Shown: positions 50,282 to 60,052 of the stretch, piece by piece
Layout of the letters: each line of letters begins with the position of its first letter
Position numbering within the stretch: the first letter of the stretch is position 1
Origin: Prevotellaceae bacterium
Lineage (GTDB): Bacteria; Bacteroidota; Bacteroidia; Bacteroidales; Bacteroidaceae
Assembly: GCA_028723455.1 (NCBI GenBank)
Contig: JAQYEW010000065.1
Span: 1-64,000 of the forward strand
DNA: 64,000 bases
Direction: 5' to 3'
The notes under the pieces: model-generated
Seen by the model: the letters and a program-made list of their open reading frames with translations, nothing else
What the model was told of the DNA's origin: nothing
The model's database searches: none
Translations under genes and position numbers: made by a program

Positions 50282-51147
50282 TGGCAAGAAAAAGAAATGT
50301 TTGGGAGATTCCCGTCGGGCATGAACTGACGGAGATGGACCGCCGCATCCTGGAGTTTCAGGAGCGGGGGAAATTGGTGCCTACGCGCGACTTAATCAAA
50401 ACGCCCGAACAGATTGCGGGTATCCGCAAGGCAGGCGTGCTGAATACCGACGTGTTGGATAAGGTGCAGGAAATGATACGTCCCGGCATCTCGACTTTGG
50501 ACATCGATAAGCTGGTGTACGAATACACGACGCAGCATGGCGGTATTCCAGCTCCCTTGAATTACGAGGGCTTTCCCAACAGTTGCTGCACCAGTATCAA
50601 TGATGTGGTGTGCCATGGTATTCCCCGTGCGGATGACATCTTGGAAGAGGGTGATATAATCAATGTCGATTGCACAACCATCGTGGATGGCTATTTTGCT
50701 GATGCCAGTCGTATGTTTGTCGTTGGTGGCAAGACGCAACCCCGTTGGCAGAAACTGGTGGATGTGGCGTGGGAGTGCCTGAAGATCGGTGAAGAGGTGT
50801 GCGCTAAGCCTTATGTCTTCGTCGGCGATCTCGGGAACGCTATTGCAAAGCATGCGCATAAGAATCACATGAGTGTCGTTCGCGACCTGTGTGGCCATGG
50901 TGTGGGTCTTGAGTTTCATGAACAACCTGATGTGGAACATTTCGGCCACAAAGGCACGGGAATGCTTTTGGTACCCGGCATGACGTTTACCATCGAACCG
51001 ATGATCAATTTGGGCCACTGGCAGGTGTGTGTGGATGATGACGACCCTACGGGATGGGTAATCGTTACGGAAGACTACGAACCAAGCGCGCAGTGGGAAC
51101 ATACGTATGTAATGACGGAGAACGGCGTGGAGGTGCTGACGCACTAA
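50281..51147 (+). CDS. map: Methionine aminopeptidase, type I
   Basis: SINDVVCHGIP, INVDCTTIVDGYFADASRMF, GHGVGLEFHEQPDVEHFG; ATG overlaps eda TGA. Confidence 0.93.
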   Translation: MARKRNVWEIPVGHELTEMDRRILEFQERGKLVPTRDLIKTPEQIAGIRKAGVLNTDVLDKVQEMIRPGISTLDIDKLVYEYTTQHGGIPAPLNYEGFPNSCCTSINDVVCHGIPRADDILEEGDIINVDCTTIVDGYFADASRMFVVGGKTQPRWQKLVDVAWECLKIGEEVCAKPYVFVGDLGNAIAKHAHKNHMSVVRDLCGHGVGLEFHEQPDVEHFGHKGTGMLLVPGMTFTIEPMINLGHWQVCVDDDDPTGWVIVTEDYEPSAQWEHTYVMTENGVEVLTH

Positions 51148-51165
51148 AAAGAAAGGAACAAAAAA

Positions 51166-52191
51166 ATGAAGGACATTATTATATTAGGGATAGAAAGTTC
51201 GTGCGACGACACAAGTGCGGCAGTCATCCGCAACGGCGTTTTGCTGAGTAATGTAACGGCATCGCAGGCGGTGCATGAGGCTTATGGCGGCGTGGTGCCG
51301 GAATTGGCGAGCCGTGCCCACCAGCAAAATATAGTGCCTGTGGTGGATCAGGCGCTGAAGCGTGCCGGTGTGGAGCGTGAACAGTTGTCTGCCATTGCCT
51401 TCACGCGTGGCCCCGGCCTGATAGGCTCGCTCCACGTGGGTGTCAGCTTTGCAAAAGGTATGGCTGCCGCCTTGAACATCCCCCTGATTGAGGTTAATCA
51501 CTTGCAGGGTCATATCTTGGCGCATTTTATCAAGGAGAGTGAGGACGATAGTAACCAACCCAAGTTCCCCTTCCTGTGCCTTTTGGTAAGCGGCGGAAAT
51601 TCTCAGATTGTGCTGGTGCGTGCTTATAACGACATGGAAATCATTGGACAAACCATTGATGACGCGGCAGGAGAGGCTATTGATAAATGTTCCAAAGTGA
51701 TGGGTTTGGGGTATCCGGGAGGTCCAATCATCGACCGCTTGGCACGACAGGGCAATGCTTTGGCTTATCAGTTCGCCAAGCCCAATCTCGCAGGTTATGA
51801 TTACAGCTTTTCGGGACTGAAGACAAGTTTCCTTTACAACCTGCGCGAATGGATGAAGGATGACCCTGATTTCGTTGAGCATCACAAAGAAGATTTGGCG
51901 GCCTCGCTTGAAAAGACCGTTGTGGACATCTTGATGAAGAAGTTGTGGCAGGCAGCGAAGGATCACAAATTGCGTCAGGTGGCTGTGGCCGGTGGCGTCA
52001 GCGCAAACACTGGTCTAAGAAATGCTTTTCAGGAATATGCCGAGAAATATCACTGGAAGATTTTTGTGCCAAAATTCAGTTTTACCACAGACAATGCGGG
52101 TATGATAGCCATCACGGGCTATTTCAAATATCTCGACAAGGATTTTTGCTCCATGGACAAGCCCGCATACAGCCGCGTAAGCATGGCCTGA
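51166..52191 (+). CDS. tsaD: tRNA N6-adenosine threonylcarbamoyltransferase
   Basis: ILGIESSCDDTSAAVI, NHLQGHILAHF, LVSGGNSQIVLV, GGVSANTGLR. Confidence 0.97.
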   Translation: MKDIIILGIESSCDDTSAAVIRNGVLLSNVTASQAVHEAYGGVVPELASRAHQQNIVPVVDQALKRAGVEREQLSAIAFTRGPGLIGSLHVGVSFAKGMAAALNIPLIEVNHLQGHILAHFIKESEDDSNQPKFPFLCLLVSGGNSQIVLVRAYNDMEIIGQTIDDAAGEAIDKCSKVMGLGYPGGPIIDRLARQGNALAYQFAKPNLAGYDYSFSGLKTSFLYNLREWMKDDPDFVEHHKEDLAASLEKTVVDILMKKLWQAAKDHKLRQVAVAGGVSANTGLRNAFQEYAEKYHWKIFVPKFSFTTDNAGMIAITGYFKYLDKDFCSMDKPAYSRVSMA

Positions 52192-52258
52192 ATCCACCTG
52201 ATTTAATGACGTAACATAAAAAAAGTCAAAAAGATTTGCTGGGGTATGGAAAATGTTG

Positions 52259-52266
52259 TACCTTTG
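52259..52266 (+). promoter_or_regulatory. -7 box (TACCTTTG) upstream of rpmB
   Basis: Match to TAnnTTTG. Confidence 0.5.
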
Positions 52267-52318
52267 TACTCTGTTTGGAAAAGGCTATTGGAGTAGCAAA
52301 AAGAAGAAAGATTAGAAA

Positions 52319-52579
52319 ATGTCTAAGATTTGTCAAATTACCGGAAAGAAGGCCATGGTTGGCAACAATGTGTCGCACTCAAAGCGTCGCACTAAGCGTA
52401 CTTTTGATGTGAACTTGTTCTCAAAGAAGTTCTACTACGTAGAGCAGGATTGCTGGATCACACTGAAGATTTCGGCCGCTGGTCTGCGCATGATTAATAA
52501 GGTGGGCCTTGATGCAGCTCTTGTTCAAGCTGTTGCTAAGGGCTTCATCGATTGGAAGGACATTAAAGTAATCGGTTAA
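52319..52579 (+). CDS. rpmB: 50S ribosomal protein L28
   Basis: [33 protein letters not shown]. Confidence 0.97.
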   Translation: MSKICQITGKKAMVGNNVSHSKRRTKRTFDVNLFSKKFYYVEQDCWITLKISAAGLRMINKVGLDAALVQAVAKGFIDWKDIKVIG

Positions 52580-52594
52580 TAAAGAGAAACGAAC

Positions 52595-52783
52595 ATGGCA
52601 AAGAAAGCTAAAGGTAATAGAATACAGGTTATTCTTGAGTGCACCGAGATGAAGCAGAGCGGTCTGCCTGGTACTTCTCGTTACGTAACCACCAAGAACC
52701 GTAAGAATACTCCCGAGCGTCTGGAGATCAAGAAGTACAACCCCATCTTGAAGAAGATGACTGTACACAAGGAAATTAAGTAA
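52595..52783 (+). CDS. rpmG: 50S ribosomal protein L33
   Basis: [42 protein letters not shown]. Confidence 0.97.
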   Translation: MAKKAKGNRIQVILECTEMKQSGLPGTSRYVTTKNRKNTPERLEIKKYNPILKKMTVHKEIK

Positions 52784-52810
52784 TTAATCCCTTAAAAGGT
52801 TATATAAAAC

Positions 52811-52969
52811 ATGGCAAAAAAAGTAGTAGCCACCCTGAAAACTGGTAAGAACGACGGTCGTTCATACACCAAGGTAATCAAGATGGTAAAAAGCCCCAAG
52901 ACCGGCGCTTATGTATTTGATGAGCAAATGGTTCCCAACGAGGCTGTTCAGGACTTCTTTAAGAAGTAA
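52811..52969 (+). CDS. DUF4295 family small protein (52 aa)
   Basis: MAKKVVATLKTGKNDGRSYTKVIKMVKSPKTGAYVFDEQMVPNEAVQDFFKK*; absent from the track (<60 aa). Confidence 0.88.
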   Translation: MAKKVVATLKTGKNDGRSYTKVIKMVKSPKTGAYVFDEQMVPNEAVQDFFKK

Positions 52970-53012
52970 GAAGCAGAAACTGGAGTTATCTCTAAAGGAT
53001 AAAATCATAAAG

Positions 53013-53042
53013 AAACGTCGTTCCCTCTTGGGTTCGACGTTT
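53013..53042 (+). terminator. Hairpin downstream of rpmB-rpmG-DUF4295
   Basis: AAACGTCG..CGACGTTT followed by TTTTG. Confidence 0.7.
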
Positions 53043-53079
53043 TTTGTCGTTCAAGCGTAAGGTTTTGGTTATTTTTCCA

Positions 53080-53087
53080 TATCTTTG
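53080..53087 (+). promoter_or_regulatory. -7 box (TATCTTTG) upstream of ftsY
   Basis: Match to TAnnTTTG. Confidence 0.5.
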
Positions 53088-53127
53088 TACTTTAAGACAG
53101 AAGGGAATTATTTTTTAAATTTTGAAT

Positions 53128-54078
53128 ATGAGTTTCTTTAGCAAACTGTTTTCTAAGGATAAGGACAAACAAGAGACCCTGGACCAGGGGCTTCAGAAAA
53201 CCAAGGAGAGTTTCTTTGGAAAGTTGGCACGCGCTGTGTCTGGTAAGGACAAGGTGGACGATGATGTTTTGGATGATCTGGAGGAGGCACTTGTAACCAG
53301 CGATGTCGGTGTGGACACCACGCTGAACATTATCCGTCGTATTGAGGCACGTGTGGCACGTGATAAGTACGTTGGCACAAGCGAACTGAACACCATTCTT
53401 CGAGAGGAGATAGCAGCTTTGTTACAGGAGAATGAACTGACGACTGCCAAGATAGAGGAGAAGAAGCCCTACGTGATTATGGTGGTAGGCGTGAATGGCG
53501 TGGGTAAGACGACAACTATCGGGAAATTGGCGCATCGCTTCAAAAGCCAAGGCTTGAAAGTTGTCCTGGGAGCTGCTGATACATTCCGCGCCGCAGCCGT
53601 GGAACAGATTGTTATTTGGGGTGAGCGTGTGGGAGTGCCTGTAGTGAAGCAACAGATGGGTAGCGATCCCGCCAGCGTTGCCTTTGACACGCTGCAAAGC
53701 GCCATTGCGCAGGATGCAGATGTCGTTATCATTGATACGGCTGGTCGATTGCATAACAAGAAAGGCTTGATGGACGAACTGACAAAAATCAAGCGTGTAA
53801 TGCAGAAACAGGTGAGCGATGCTCCTCACGATATTATGCTCGTTCTGGACGCCAGTACGGGTCAGAATGCTTATGAGCAAGCCAAACAGTTTACAGAAGC
53901 TGTGGATATTACAAGCATGGCGGTAACCAAATTGGACGGTACAGCCAAGGGCGGTGTAGTCATTGGTATCAGCGAACAGTTCAAGATACCCGTGAGGTAC
54001 ATCGGTTTGGGCGAGGGTATGGATGATATGCAGGTATTCGATGCAAAGAATTTCGTAGATACGCTTTTCAAGAAGTAA
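53128..54078 (+). CDS. ftsY: Signal recognition particle receptor
   Basis: VGVNGVGKTTTIGKLAHRF, AADTFRAAAVEQI, IDTAGRLHNK, TKLDGTAKGG. Confidence 0.96.
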   Translation: MSFFSKLFSKDKDKQETLDQGLQKTKESFFGKLARAVSGKDKVDDDVLDDLEEALVTSDVGVDTTLNIIRRIEARVARDKYVGTSELNTILREEIAALLQENELTTAKIEEKKPYVIMVVGVNGVGKTTTIGKLAHRFKSQGLKVVLGAADTFRAAAVEQIVIWGERVGVPVVKQQMGSDPASVAFDTLQSAIAQDADVVIIDTAGRLHNKKGLMDELTKIKRVMQKQVSDAPHDIMLVLDASTGQNAYEQAKQFTEAVDITSMAVTKLDGTAKGGVVIGISEQFKIPVRYIGLGEGMDDMQVFDAKNFVDTLFKK

Positions 54079-55380
54079 ATGATTAGGAACAAGATAGATA
54101 TTATTACTCTGGGATGCAGCAAAAACCTGGTGGACAGCGAACGCCTGATCACCCAATTAGAGGCTGCCGGGTACGAGGTAGAGCACGATAGCGAAATGCC
54201 AGATGGCGAGATTGCGGTCGTGAATACTTGTGGCTTTATTGCAGATGCTCAGGAGGAAAGTATCAATATGATTTTGGAGTTGGGACAGCGCAAGGCAGCT
54301 GGAGATCTTCAGAAGTTGTACGTGATGGGATGCTTGAGCGAGCGATTCTTCACGGATCTGAAGGACGAACTCCCTGAGGTGGACAAGTTCTATGGCAAGT
54401 TCAATTGGACGGATTTGCTTTCTGATTTGGGAAAGCAGTATCGTTTCGATCGTCAGTACGAGCGACGCATAACGACACCAGACCACTATGCCTATCTGAA
54501 AATTAGCGAGGGATGCGACCGCCATTGCAGCTATTGTGCCATTCCCATCATTACGGGGAAGCACAAAAGTCGCCCTATGGAGGAAATTCTGGATGAGGTG
54601 CGCTATCTGGTAAGCCGTGGTGTAAAGGAGTTTCAGGTGATTGCGCAAGAACTGACCTATTACGGTTTGGATCTGTATAAGGAGCGCCGTATTGCCCAGT
54701 TGGTGGAAGCTATCAGCGATATTCCTGGTGTAAGATGGATTCGTCTGCATTATGGCTATCCCCAAGGCTTCCCAACAGAACTGCTCAAAGTGATGCGTGA
54801 ACGCGATAATGTATGCAAATACCTGGATATCGCGCTACAACATATTGCTGATCCGGTCCTGAATGCGATGCACCGTAATATATCAAAACAGGAAACCTGT
54901 GATTTTGTAAATATGCTGCGTCGTGAAGTTCCGGGCATTCATATCCGTACCACCCTGATGGTTGGGCATCCTGGAGAGAGTGAAGAGGCTTTCCAAGAAT
55001 TGTTGGACTTTGTGAAATGGGCGCGTTTCGAGCGGATGGGTGCCTTTGCTTATAGTGCGGAGATGGGGACTTTCAGTGGCGACAACTATGCGGATGAGAT
55101 TCCGCAGGAAGTGAAGGATGCCCGCTTGAGCAAGGTCATGCGTCTGCAGCAACGAATCAGTGGTGAGGTACAGGGTGAAAAGGTAGGCAAAACCTTGCGT
55201 GTAATCATCGACCGCTTGGAAGGCGATTATTATATCGGACGCACAGAATTCGATAGTGCAGAAGTGGATCCCGAGACATTGATTGCTGCCAGCGAGGGTA
55301 CACTGCAGATAGGTGAGTTTTATGATTGTGAGATTTACGGTGCGGACGACTTCGACCTCTATGCACGCGTTAAAGCTTAG
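54079..55380 (+). CDS. rimO: Ribosomal protein S12 methylthiotransferase
   Basis: TLGCSKNLVDSE, EGCDRHCSYCAIP, ELTYYGLDLY. Confidence 0.95.
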   Translation: MIRNKIDIITLGCSKNLVDSERLITQLEAAGYEVEHDSEMPDGEIAVVNTCGFIADAQEESINMILELGQRKAAGDLQKLYVMGCLSERFFTDLKDELPEVDKFYGKFNWTDLLSDLGKQYRFDRQYERRITTPDHYAYLKISEGCDRHCSYCAIPIITGKHKSRPMEEILDEVRYLVSRGVKEFQVIAQELTYYGLDLYKERRIAQLVEAISDIPGVRWIRLHYGYPQGFPTELLKVMRERDNVCKYLDIALQHIADPVLNAMHRNISKQETCDFVNMLRREVPGIHIRTTLMVGHPGESEEAFQELLDFVKWARFERMGAFAYSAEMGTFSGDNYADEIPQEVKDARLSKVMRLQQRISGEVQGEKVGKTLRVIIDRLEGDYYIGRTEFDSAEVDPETLIAASEGTLQIGEFYDCEIYGADDFDLYARVKA

Positions 55381-55394
55381 TAACCAGAATACAC

Positions 55395-55676
55395 ATGAAT
55401 AACAAAGATTTTATTTCCGGGATGGCTAACCGAATGGGCATCAGTACCAAAGAGGTGAGTGCACTTACCCAGCATTTCTGTCAGGAAGTGGGTGCTTTGT
55501 TGGAGAACGAGGACAGTATTAATATCCAGGGTTTCGGCACATTCGAAGTGAAGAAGAAACTGGAACGTGTGGTCATAAACCCTGCTACCAAGCAGCGTAT
55601 GCTGGTACCACCCAAATTGGTCATTAGTTTCAAGGCAAGTTCAACAATCAAGGAACAGCTGAAGGCTATTAAATAA
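55395..55676 (+). CDS. HU-family DNA-binding protein
   Basis: MNNKDFISGMANRMGISTKEVSALTQHFCQEV..NIQGFGTFEVKKKLERVVINPATKQRMLVPPK. Confidence 0.88.
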   Translation: MNNKDFISGMANRMGISTKEVSALTQHFCQEVGALLENEDSINIQGFGTFEVKKKLERVVINPATKQRMLVPPKLVISFKASSTIKEQLKAIK

Positions 55677-55686
55677 GGCGAAGCGC

Positions 55687-56982
55687 ATGAACAATAAGAT
55701 CAATTTTCAGGACTTGGCGGCCAGCTTCGCCCAAAATCACGATGTAACGAAGAAAACAGCAGAAACCTTTCTGCGAAATCTTTTTGACATCGTACAGGAA
55801 TATACTGTGAGCGATGGTCAGGTGAAGATCAAAGGTTTTGGTACGTTCAAAATCGTTGAAGTGGATAGTCGCGAGAGTGTGAACGTGAATACAGGGGAAC
55901 GTGTACTGATAGAAGGTCATTCGAAAATGACGTTTACGCCAGAGGCAAGTTTGCGCGATCAGGTGAACAAGCCTTTTGCTGATTTCTCTACTGTAATTCT
56001 GAATCCAAATACACCGTTGGATGATATGGAAACCATTAACGAAGAGGAACAGGAAGAGACAACAGAGTCCGTAAGTGCGGAAAGTGCGTCGGAAGGGACC
56101 GTACACCCTTCTGCTGACTCTCAGGAAGAAGTTCTGGAGGATAATGAGCAGGATGATGAAACAGACATTGACGAAGACGCTACAGCAGAACAGGAGGAAG
56201 AGTATGATTTGAGTGAGACAACAACGTCATCATATGACCAAGCACCCGTAGCGGAACAACCTGATGAGGAACCGCTGAGGCGGGGTGGGCCTCGCCGGAA
56301 GATTTTAGAACCGAAACGCGAAGTAAATGAGGAGGATAAGTCTATGTCTGAACAAATGCCAGTCAATCATATCGCTCACCAAACGGTTGAGCAGATGAAT
56401 ATCGGTTCACAGTATGTGGCTAACCAAACCATCCAACAGATGGTTGCAAACGCAGTGAAGGAAGAAATGAAGCAACGAGGAGGACTTGTCTTGAGCAAAC
56501 GCATGCTTGCTGTCTTGACAGCGTTGATTCTTGTGCTTCTGGCTTGTATGTTCCTTGTCGGTTATCACATCGGTTTTCGCAGAATGACACCGCAGGTAAG
56601 TATTGAGACGAAGCAAGTACATACTCCTAAACAAGCGGCACCCCCACAAACTGTTGTCAAACAGGAGGAACAAAAACAGTCCGTAGGGGCGACGACAGAA
56701 AATACAGCCAGATCAGGGTCGCAGGCAAAATCGGTTGAATTGAAGCGACAGGCGGAGAATTACGAACAGTTGGCGGAGGGCGATTACCTGATAGTAGGAG
56801 AGAAAGAGCCGCATATCATGGCACGAGGCGACAACATGTACCGTATCGCAAAAAAAACGTACGGCAATTATCGTTTAGCGAATTATATCATACATTTTAA
56901 TAAGTTCCGCAACCCCGACGTGGTAAGCCCTGGTACCAAGGTGCGTTTGCCGGAATTAGTAAAGAAAGATGAACTAAGATAA
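55687..56982 (+). CDS. HU-domain / acidic linker / TM / LysM protein
   Basis: N-term HU-like (KIKGFGTFKIVEVDSRESVNVNTGERVLIEGHSKMTFTP); TM RMLAVLTALILVLLACMFLVGYHIGF; C-term LysM-like HIMARGDNMYRIAKKTYGNYRLANYIIHFNKFRNPDVVSPGTKVRLPEL. Confidence 0.82.
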   Translation: MNNKINFQDLAASFAQNHDVTKKTAETFLRNLFDIVQEYTVSDGQVKIKGFGTFKIVEVDSRESVNVNTGERVLIEGHSKMTFTPEASLRDQVNKPFADFSTVILNPNTPLDDMETINEEEQEETTESVSAESASEGTVHPSADSQEEVLEDNEQDDETDIDEDATAEQEEEYDLSETTTSSYDQAPVAEQPDEEPLRRGGPRRKILEPKREVNEEDKSMSEQMPVNHIAHQTVEQMNIGSQYVANQTIQQMVANAVKEEMKQRGGLVLSKRMLAVLTALILVLLACMFLVGYHIGFRRMTPQVSIETKQVHTPKQAAPPQTVVKQEEQKQSVGATTENTARSGSQAKSVELKRQAENYEQLAEGDYLIVGEKEPHIMARGDNMYRIAKKTYGNYRLANYIIHFNKFRNPDVVSPGTKVRLPELVKKDELR

Positions 56983-56992
56983 AAAGTTATTA

Positions 56993-57027
56993 AAAAGCAA
57001 AGGCCCACTTCCGGCTTTTGCTTTTTT
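56993..57027 (+). terminator. Hairpin downstream of the HU/LysM gene
   Basis: AAAAGCAAAGGCC CACTTCC GGCTTTTGCTTTT. Confidence 0.75.
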
Positions 57028-57110
57028 TAAATCTATATAGTTGCCTATGTATTTGAAAAGGCTTAATTTTGAATGTTAATTCAAACATACAGATACAAAG
57101 CAAAAGAATT

Positions 57111-58106
57111 ATGGCAGATATAGTAGATATCCGCGCCTTAAATGAGCGAATTGAGCAAAAAAGTGCTTTCATAACAAACCTGCAAACAGGCATGGCTCAG
57201 GTGATTGTGGGCCAGAAGCATTTGGTTGAATCTCTATTGATTGGTCTCTTGAGTGACGGTCATGTGCTCTTGGAAGGTGTACCCGGCCTGGCAAAGACAG
57301 CAGCTATCAAAACCTTGGCGATGCTGGTGGACGGCAAGTTCAGCCGAATTCAATTCACTCCCGACCTGTTGCCTGCGGACGTGATTGGCACTATGATATA
57401 CAGCCAGAAGGAGGAGAGGTTCCATGTAGAACAGGGTCCGGTCTTTGCCAATTTCGTTTTGGCTGATGAGATTAACCGTGCTCCCGCAAAGGTGCAAAGT
57501 GCACTGTTGGAGAGTATGCAGGAACATCAGGTTACCATTGGTAAGCAGACTTTTGCTTTGCCTTCGCCCTTCCTCGTTTTGGCAACGCAAAACCCCATAG
57601 AACAAGAGGGAACTTATCCTTTGCCCGAGGCACAGGTGGATCGTTTCATGATGAAGGTTGTCGTTGATTATCCCCAGTTGGAGGAGGAGAAGAAAATCAT
57701 TCGTTTGAATATCACCGGCGAGAGCCAAGAGGTACGTCCCGTGGTTAGCACAAAGGACATCGAGGAGGCGCGCGAAATCGTGCGTCAGGTGTATATTGAC
57801 GAAAAGATAGAGCAATACATCGTTGATATGGTTTTTGCCACACGTTATCCTGAAAAATATGGCTTGCAAGAAATCAAGAATTACATAGAGTTCGGTTGTT
57901 CGCCTCGCGCCAGCATCAACTTGGCTTTGGCAGCACGTGCTTATGCCTTTATCAAGCATCGTGGCTATGTAATTCCTGAGGATGTACGTGCCGTGGCCTT
58001 TGATGTTATGCGCCATAGAATCGGTTTGAGCTATGAGGCCGAAGCAGCGGACATTAGTGTAGAAGAGATTATCAGTAAGATTATCAATAAGGTAGAAGTG
58101 CCCTGA
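57111..58106 (+). CDS. MoxR-family AAA+ ATPase
   Basis: LEGVPGLAKTAAIKTL, LLPADVIGT, ADEINRAPAKVQSALLESMQEHQVTIG, ATQNPIEQEGTYPLPEAQVDRFMM; start set at MADIVDIRAL. Confidence 0.95.
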   Translation: MADIVDIRALNERIEQKSAFITNLQTGMAQVIVGQKHLVESLLIGLLSDGHVLLEGVPGLAKTAAIKTLAMLVDGKFSRIQFTPDLLPADVIGTMIYSQKEERFHVEQGPVFANFVLADEINRAPAKVQSALLESMQEHQVTIGKQTFALPSPFLVLATQNPIEQEGTYPLPEAQVDRFMMKVVVDYPQLEEEKKIIRLNITGESQEVRPVVSTKDIEEAREIVRQVYIDEKIEQYIVDMVFATRYPEKYGLQEIKNYIEFGCSPRASINLALAARAYAFIKHRGYVIPEDVRAVAFDVMRHRIGLSYEAEAADISVEEIISKIINKVEVP

Positions 58107-58978
58107 TGGATACGTCGGAACTACTGAAGAAAGTCCGGCAGATTGAGATTAAGACACGAGGTCTGTCGAATAATATCTTTGCGGGCGAGTATCACTCTGC
58201 CTTCAAAGGTCGTGGCATGGCCTTCAGCGAGGTGCGAGAGTATCGCTATGGTGATGATGTACGCGATATTGAATGGAATGTAAGTGCCCGATTCAACAAA
58301 CCTTACGTAAAGGTCTTTGAGGAAGAGCGTGAACTGACAGTAATGCTGCTGATCGATGTCAGTCAGAGTTTGGATTTTGGCACCACAGGCCAGCTGAAGC
58401 GTGATATGCTGACAGAAATTGCCGCCACGCTGGCTTTTAGTGCCATACAGAACAATGACAAGATCGGTGTCATCTTCTTTTCTGATAAGATGGAGAAGTT
58501 CATTCCTCCAAAGAAAGGACGCAAGCATATACTTTATATTATTCGTGAGTTGCTCGGCTTCAAACCGGAAAGTACACGCACAGATATTGCTGTACCCCTG
58601 CAATATTTGACGCAGGCTTTGAAGCGTCGTTGTACTGCCTTTGTACTGAGTGATTTCATCGACCGCAAGGACTACACTACATCTCTGACAATCGCCAACA
58701 GCAAGCACGATGTTGTTGCCATTCAGATTTATGACCGCCGCATAGAAGAACTGCCGGACGTAGGTCTGATGAAGGTCTTTGATCCAGAAACCATGCACGA
58801 GCAATACATCGATACCAGTAGCCGATACGTGCGCAAAGCACACGCAGCTTGGTGGCGGCAGCAGCAAGAAATCCTCCATCAGCGACTGACGAAATGTAAT
58901 GTTGATAGTGTAAGTGTTCGTACAGGTCAGGATTATGTAACATTCCTAAGAAATTTGTTTGCCAGACGTATTCGATGA
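58106..58978 (+). CDS. DUF58 domain protein
   Basis: GEYHSAFKGRGMAFSEVREYRYGDDVRDIEWNVSARFNKPYVKVFEEERE. Confidence 0.93.
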   Translation: MDTSELLKKVRQIEIKTRGLSNNIFAGEYHSAFKGRGMAFSEVREYRYGDDVRDIEWNVSARFNKPYVKVFEEERELTVMLLIDVSQSLDFGTTGQLKRDMLTEIAATLAFSAIQNNDKIGVIFFSDKMEKFIPPKKGRKHILYIIRELLGFKPESTRTDIAVPLQYLTQALKRRCTAFVLSDFIDRKDYTTSLTIANSKHDVVAIQIYDRRIEELPDVGLMKVFDPETMHEQYIDTSSRYVRKAHAAWWRQQQEILHQRLTKCNVDSVSVRTGQDYVTFLRNLFARRIR

Positions 58979-60045
58979 AGCATCTATACCTATTTTTTAC
59001 TTTCATAATTACTTCCGTAGCCATTGAGGCCCAGGTGGTTGTAAATGCGAAGATTGACAGTCTTCAACTTTTTGTTGGCGAGCAGACGGGCATTACGGTG
59101 GACGTTACCGTTAACAGCAACCAACGTGTTGAAATGCCTGTACTTTCACCAGGCATGGCCTTGGTGCCGAACGTAGAGGTGATAAAGAGCTTGCCTGTGG
59201 ATACGAACCTGCTGAACGATGGCCAACGCATGCAGATTCTGAAAAAGTATATCATTACGGCCTGGGACTCTGCACTCTACTATCTGCCTCCCATGGAAGT
59301 AAAGGTGGATGGGAAATCCTATAAATCGAAGAACTTGGCTTTAAAGGTTTATACGGTGGATGTAGACACGCTGCATGTCGACCGTTATTTTGGCCCTAAG
59401 TCAGAGATGAATCCCAACTTTGCATGGGATGATTGGAAGTTCATTGTTTGGGGCAGTATGGCCGTAGTACTGTTGGTAGTCTTGGCTCTTTATGCGCTGA
59501 TTTCCTTGCTAACGGGAGCACCTATCATTCGTATTCGTCGCAAGCCTAAAGCACCTGCCCACGAGATTGCTTTGAAAGAGATTGAAAAAATCAAGCAAGA
59601 GCGCATTTGGCAAACAGATGATAGCAAGGCATATTATACCCAGCTGACTGATACCTTGCGTACTTATATTCAGGACCGTTATGGCTTTAGTGCCATGGAA
59701 ATGACATCGTCTGAAATTATTGAACGATTGACGGCGGAGAATGACGAGAAAGCCCTGAATGAACTGCGTGGCTTGTTCCAAACGGCTGATTTGGTCAAAT
59801 TTGCCAAGCACCGTACGCAGATGAACGAGAACGATGCCAATCTGATGACTGCACTTCAGTACGTTGAGCAAACGAAGAAGGAACCCACGCCCGAGGAAAC
59901 GAAGACGATAGAAGAGGTTACGCCAGAGCAGAAGCGTACGCAGCGTGAACGTGCATCTCTCCTTGTAGCCACCATCGCCTTTGTTGCTTTTGCGCTGTGT
60001 TTACTTGCTTACATAGTATGGCGCGTTTACGATTTAATGATGTGA
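58975..60045 (+). CDS. Bat-operon membrane protein (signal peptide, periplasmic domain, TM, DUF4381-like tail)
   Basis: Position in operon; FIVWGSMAVVLLVVLALYALI TM. Confidence 0.7.
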   Translation: MKHLYLFFTFIITSVAIEAQVVVNAKIDSLQLFVGEQTGITVDVTVNSNQRVEMPVLSPGMALVPNVEVIKSLPVDTNLLNDGQRMQILKKYIITAWDSALYYLPPMEVKVDGKSYKSKNLALKVYTVDVDTLHVDRYFGPKSEMNPNFAWDDWKFIVWGSMAVVLLVVLALYALISLLTGAPIIRIRRKPKAPAHEIALKEIEKIKQERIWQTDDSKAYYTQLTDTLRTYIQDRYGFSAMEMTSSEIIERLTAENDEKALNELRGLFQTADLVKFAKHRTQMNENDANLMTALQYVEQTKKEPTPEETKTIEEVTPEQKRTQRERASLLVATIAFVAFALCLLAYIVWRVYDLMM

Positions 60046-60052
60046 TACCACA

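Noticed and set aside
55395-56982. Two HU-type genes as a simple tandem duplication
   Set aside because: The second carries TM and LysM parts and a divergent HU core, so it is reported as a distinct architecture rather than a recent copy.
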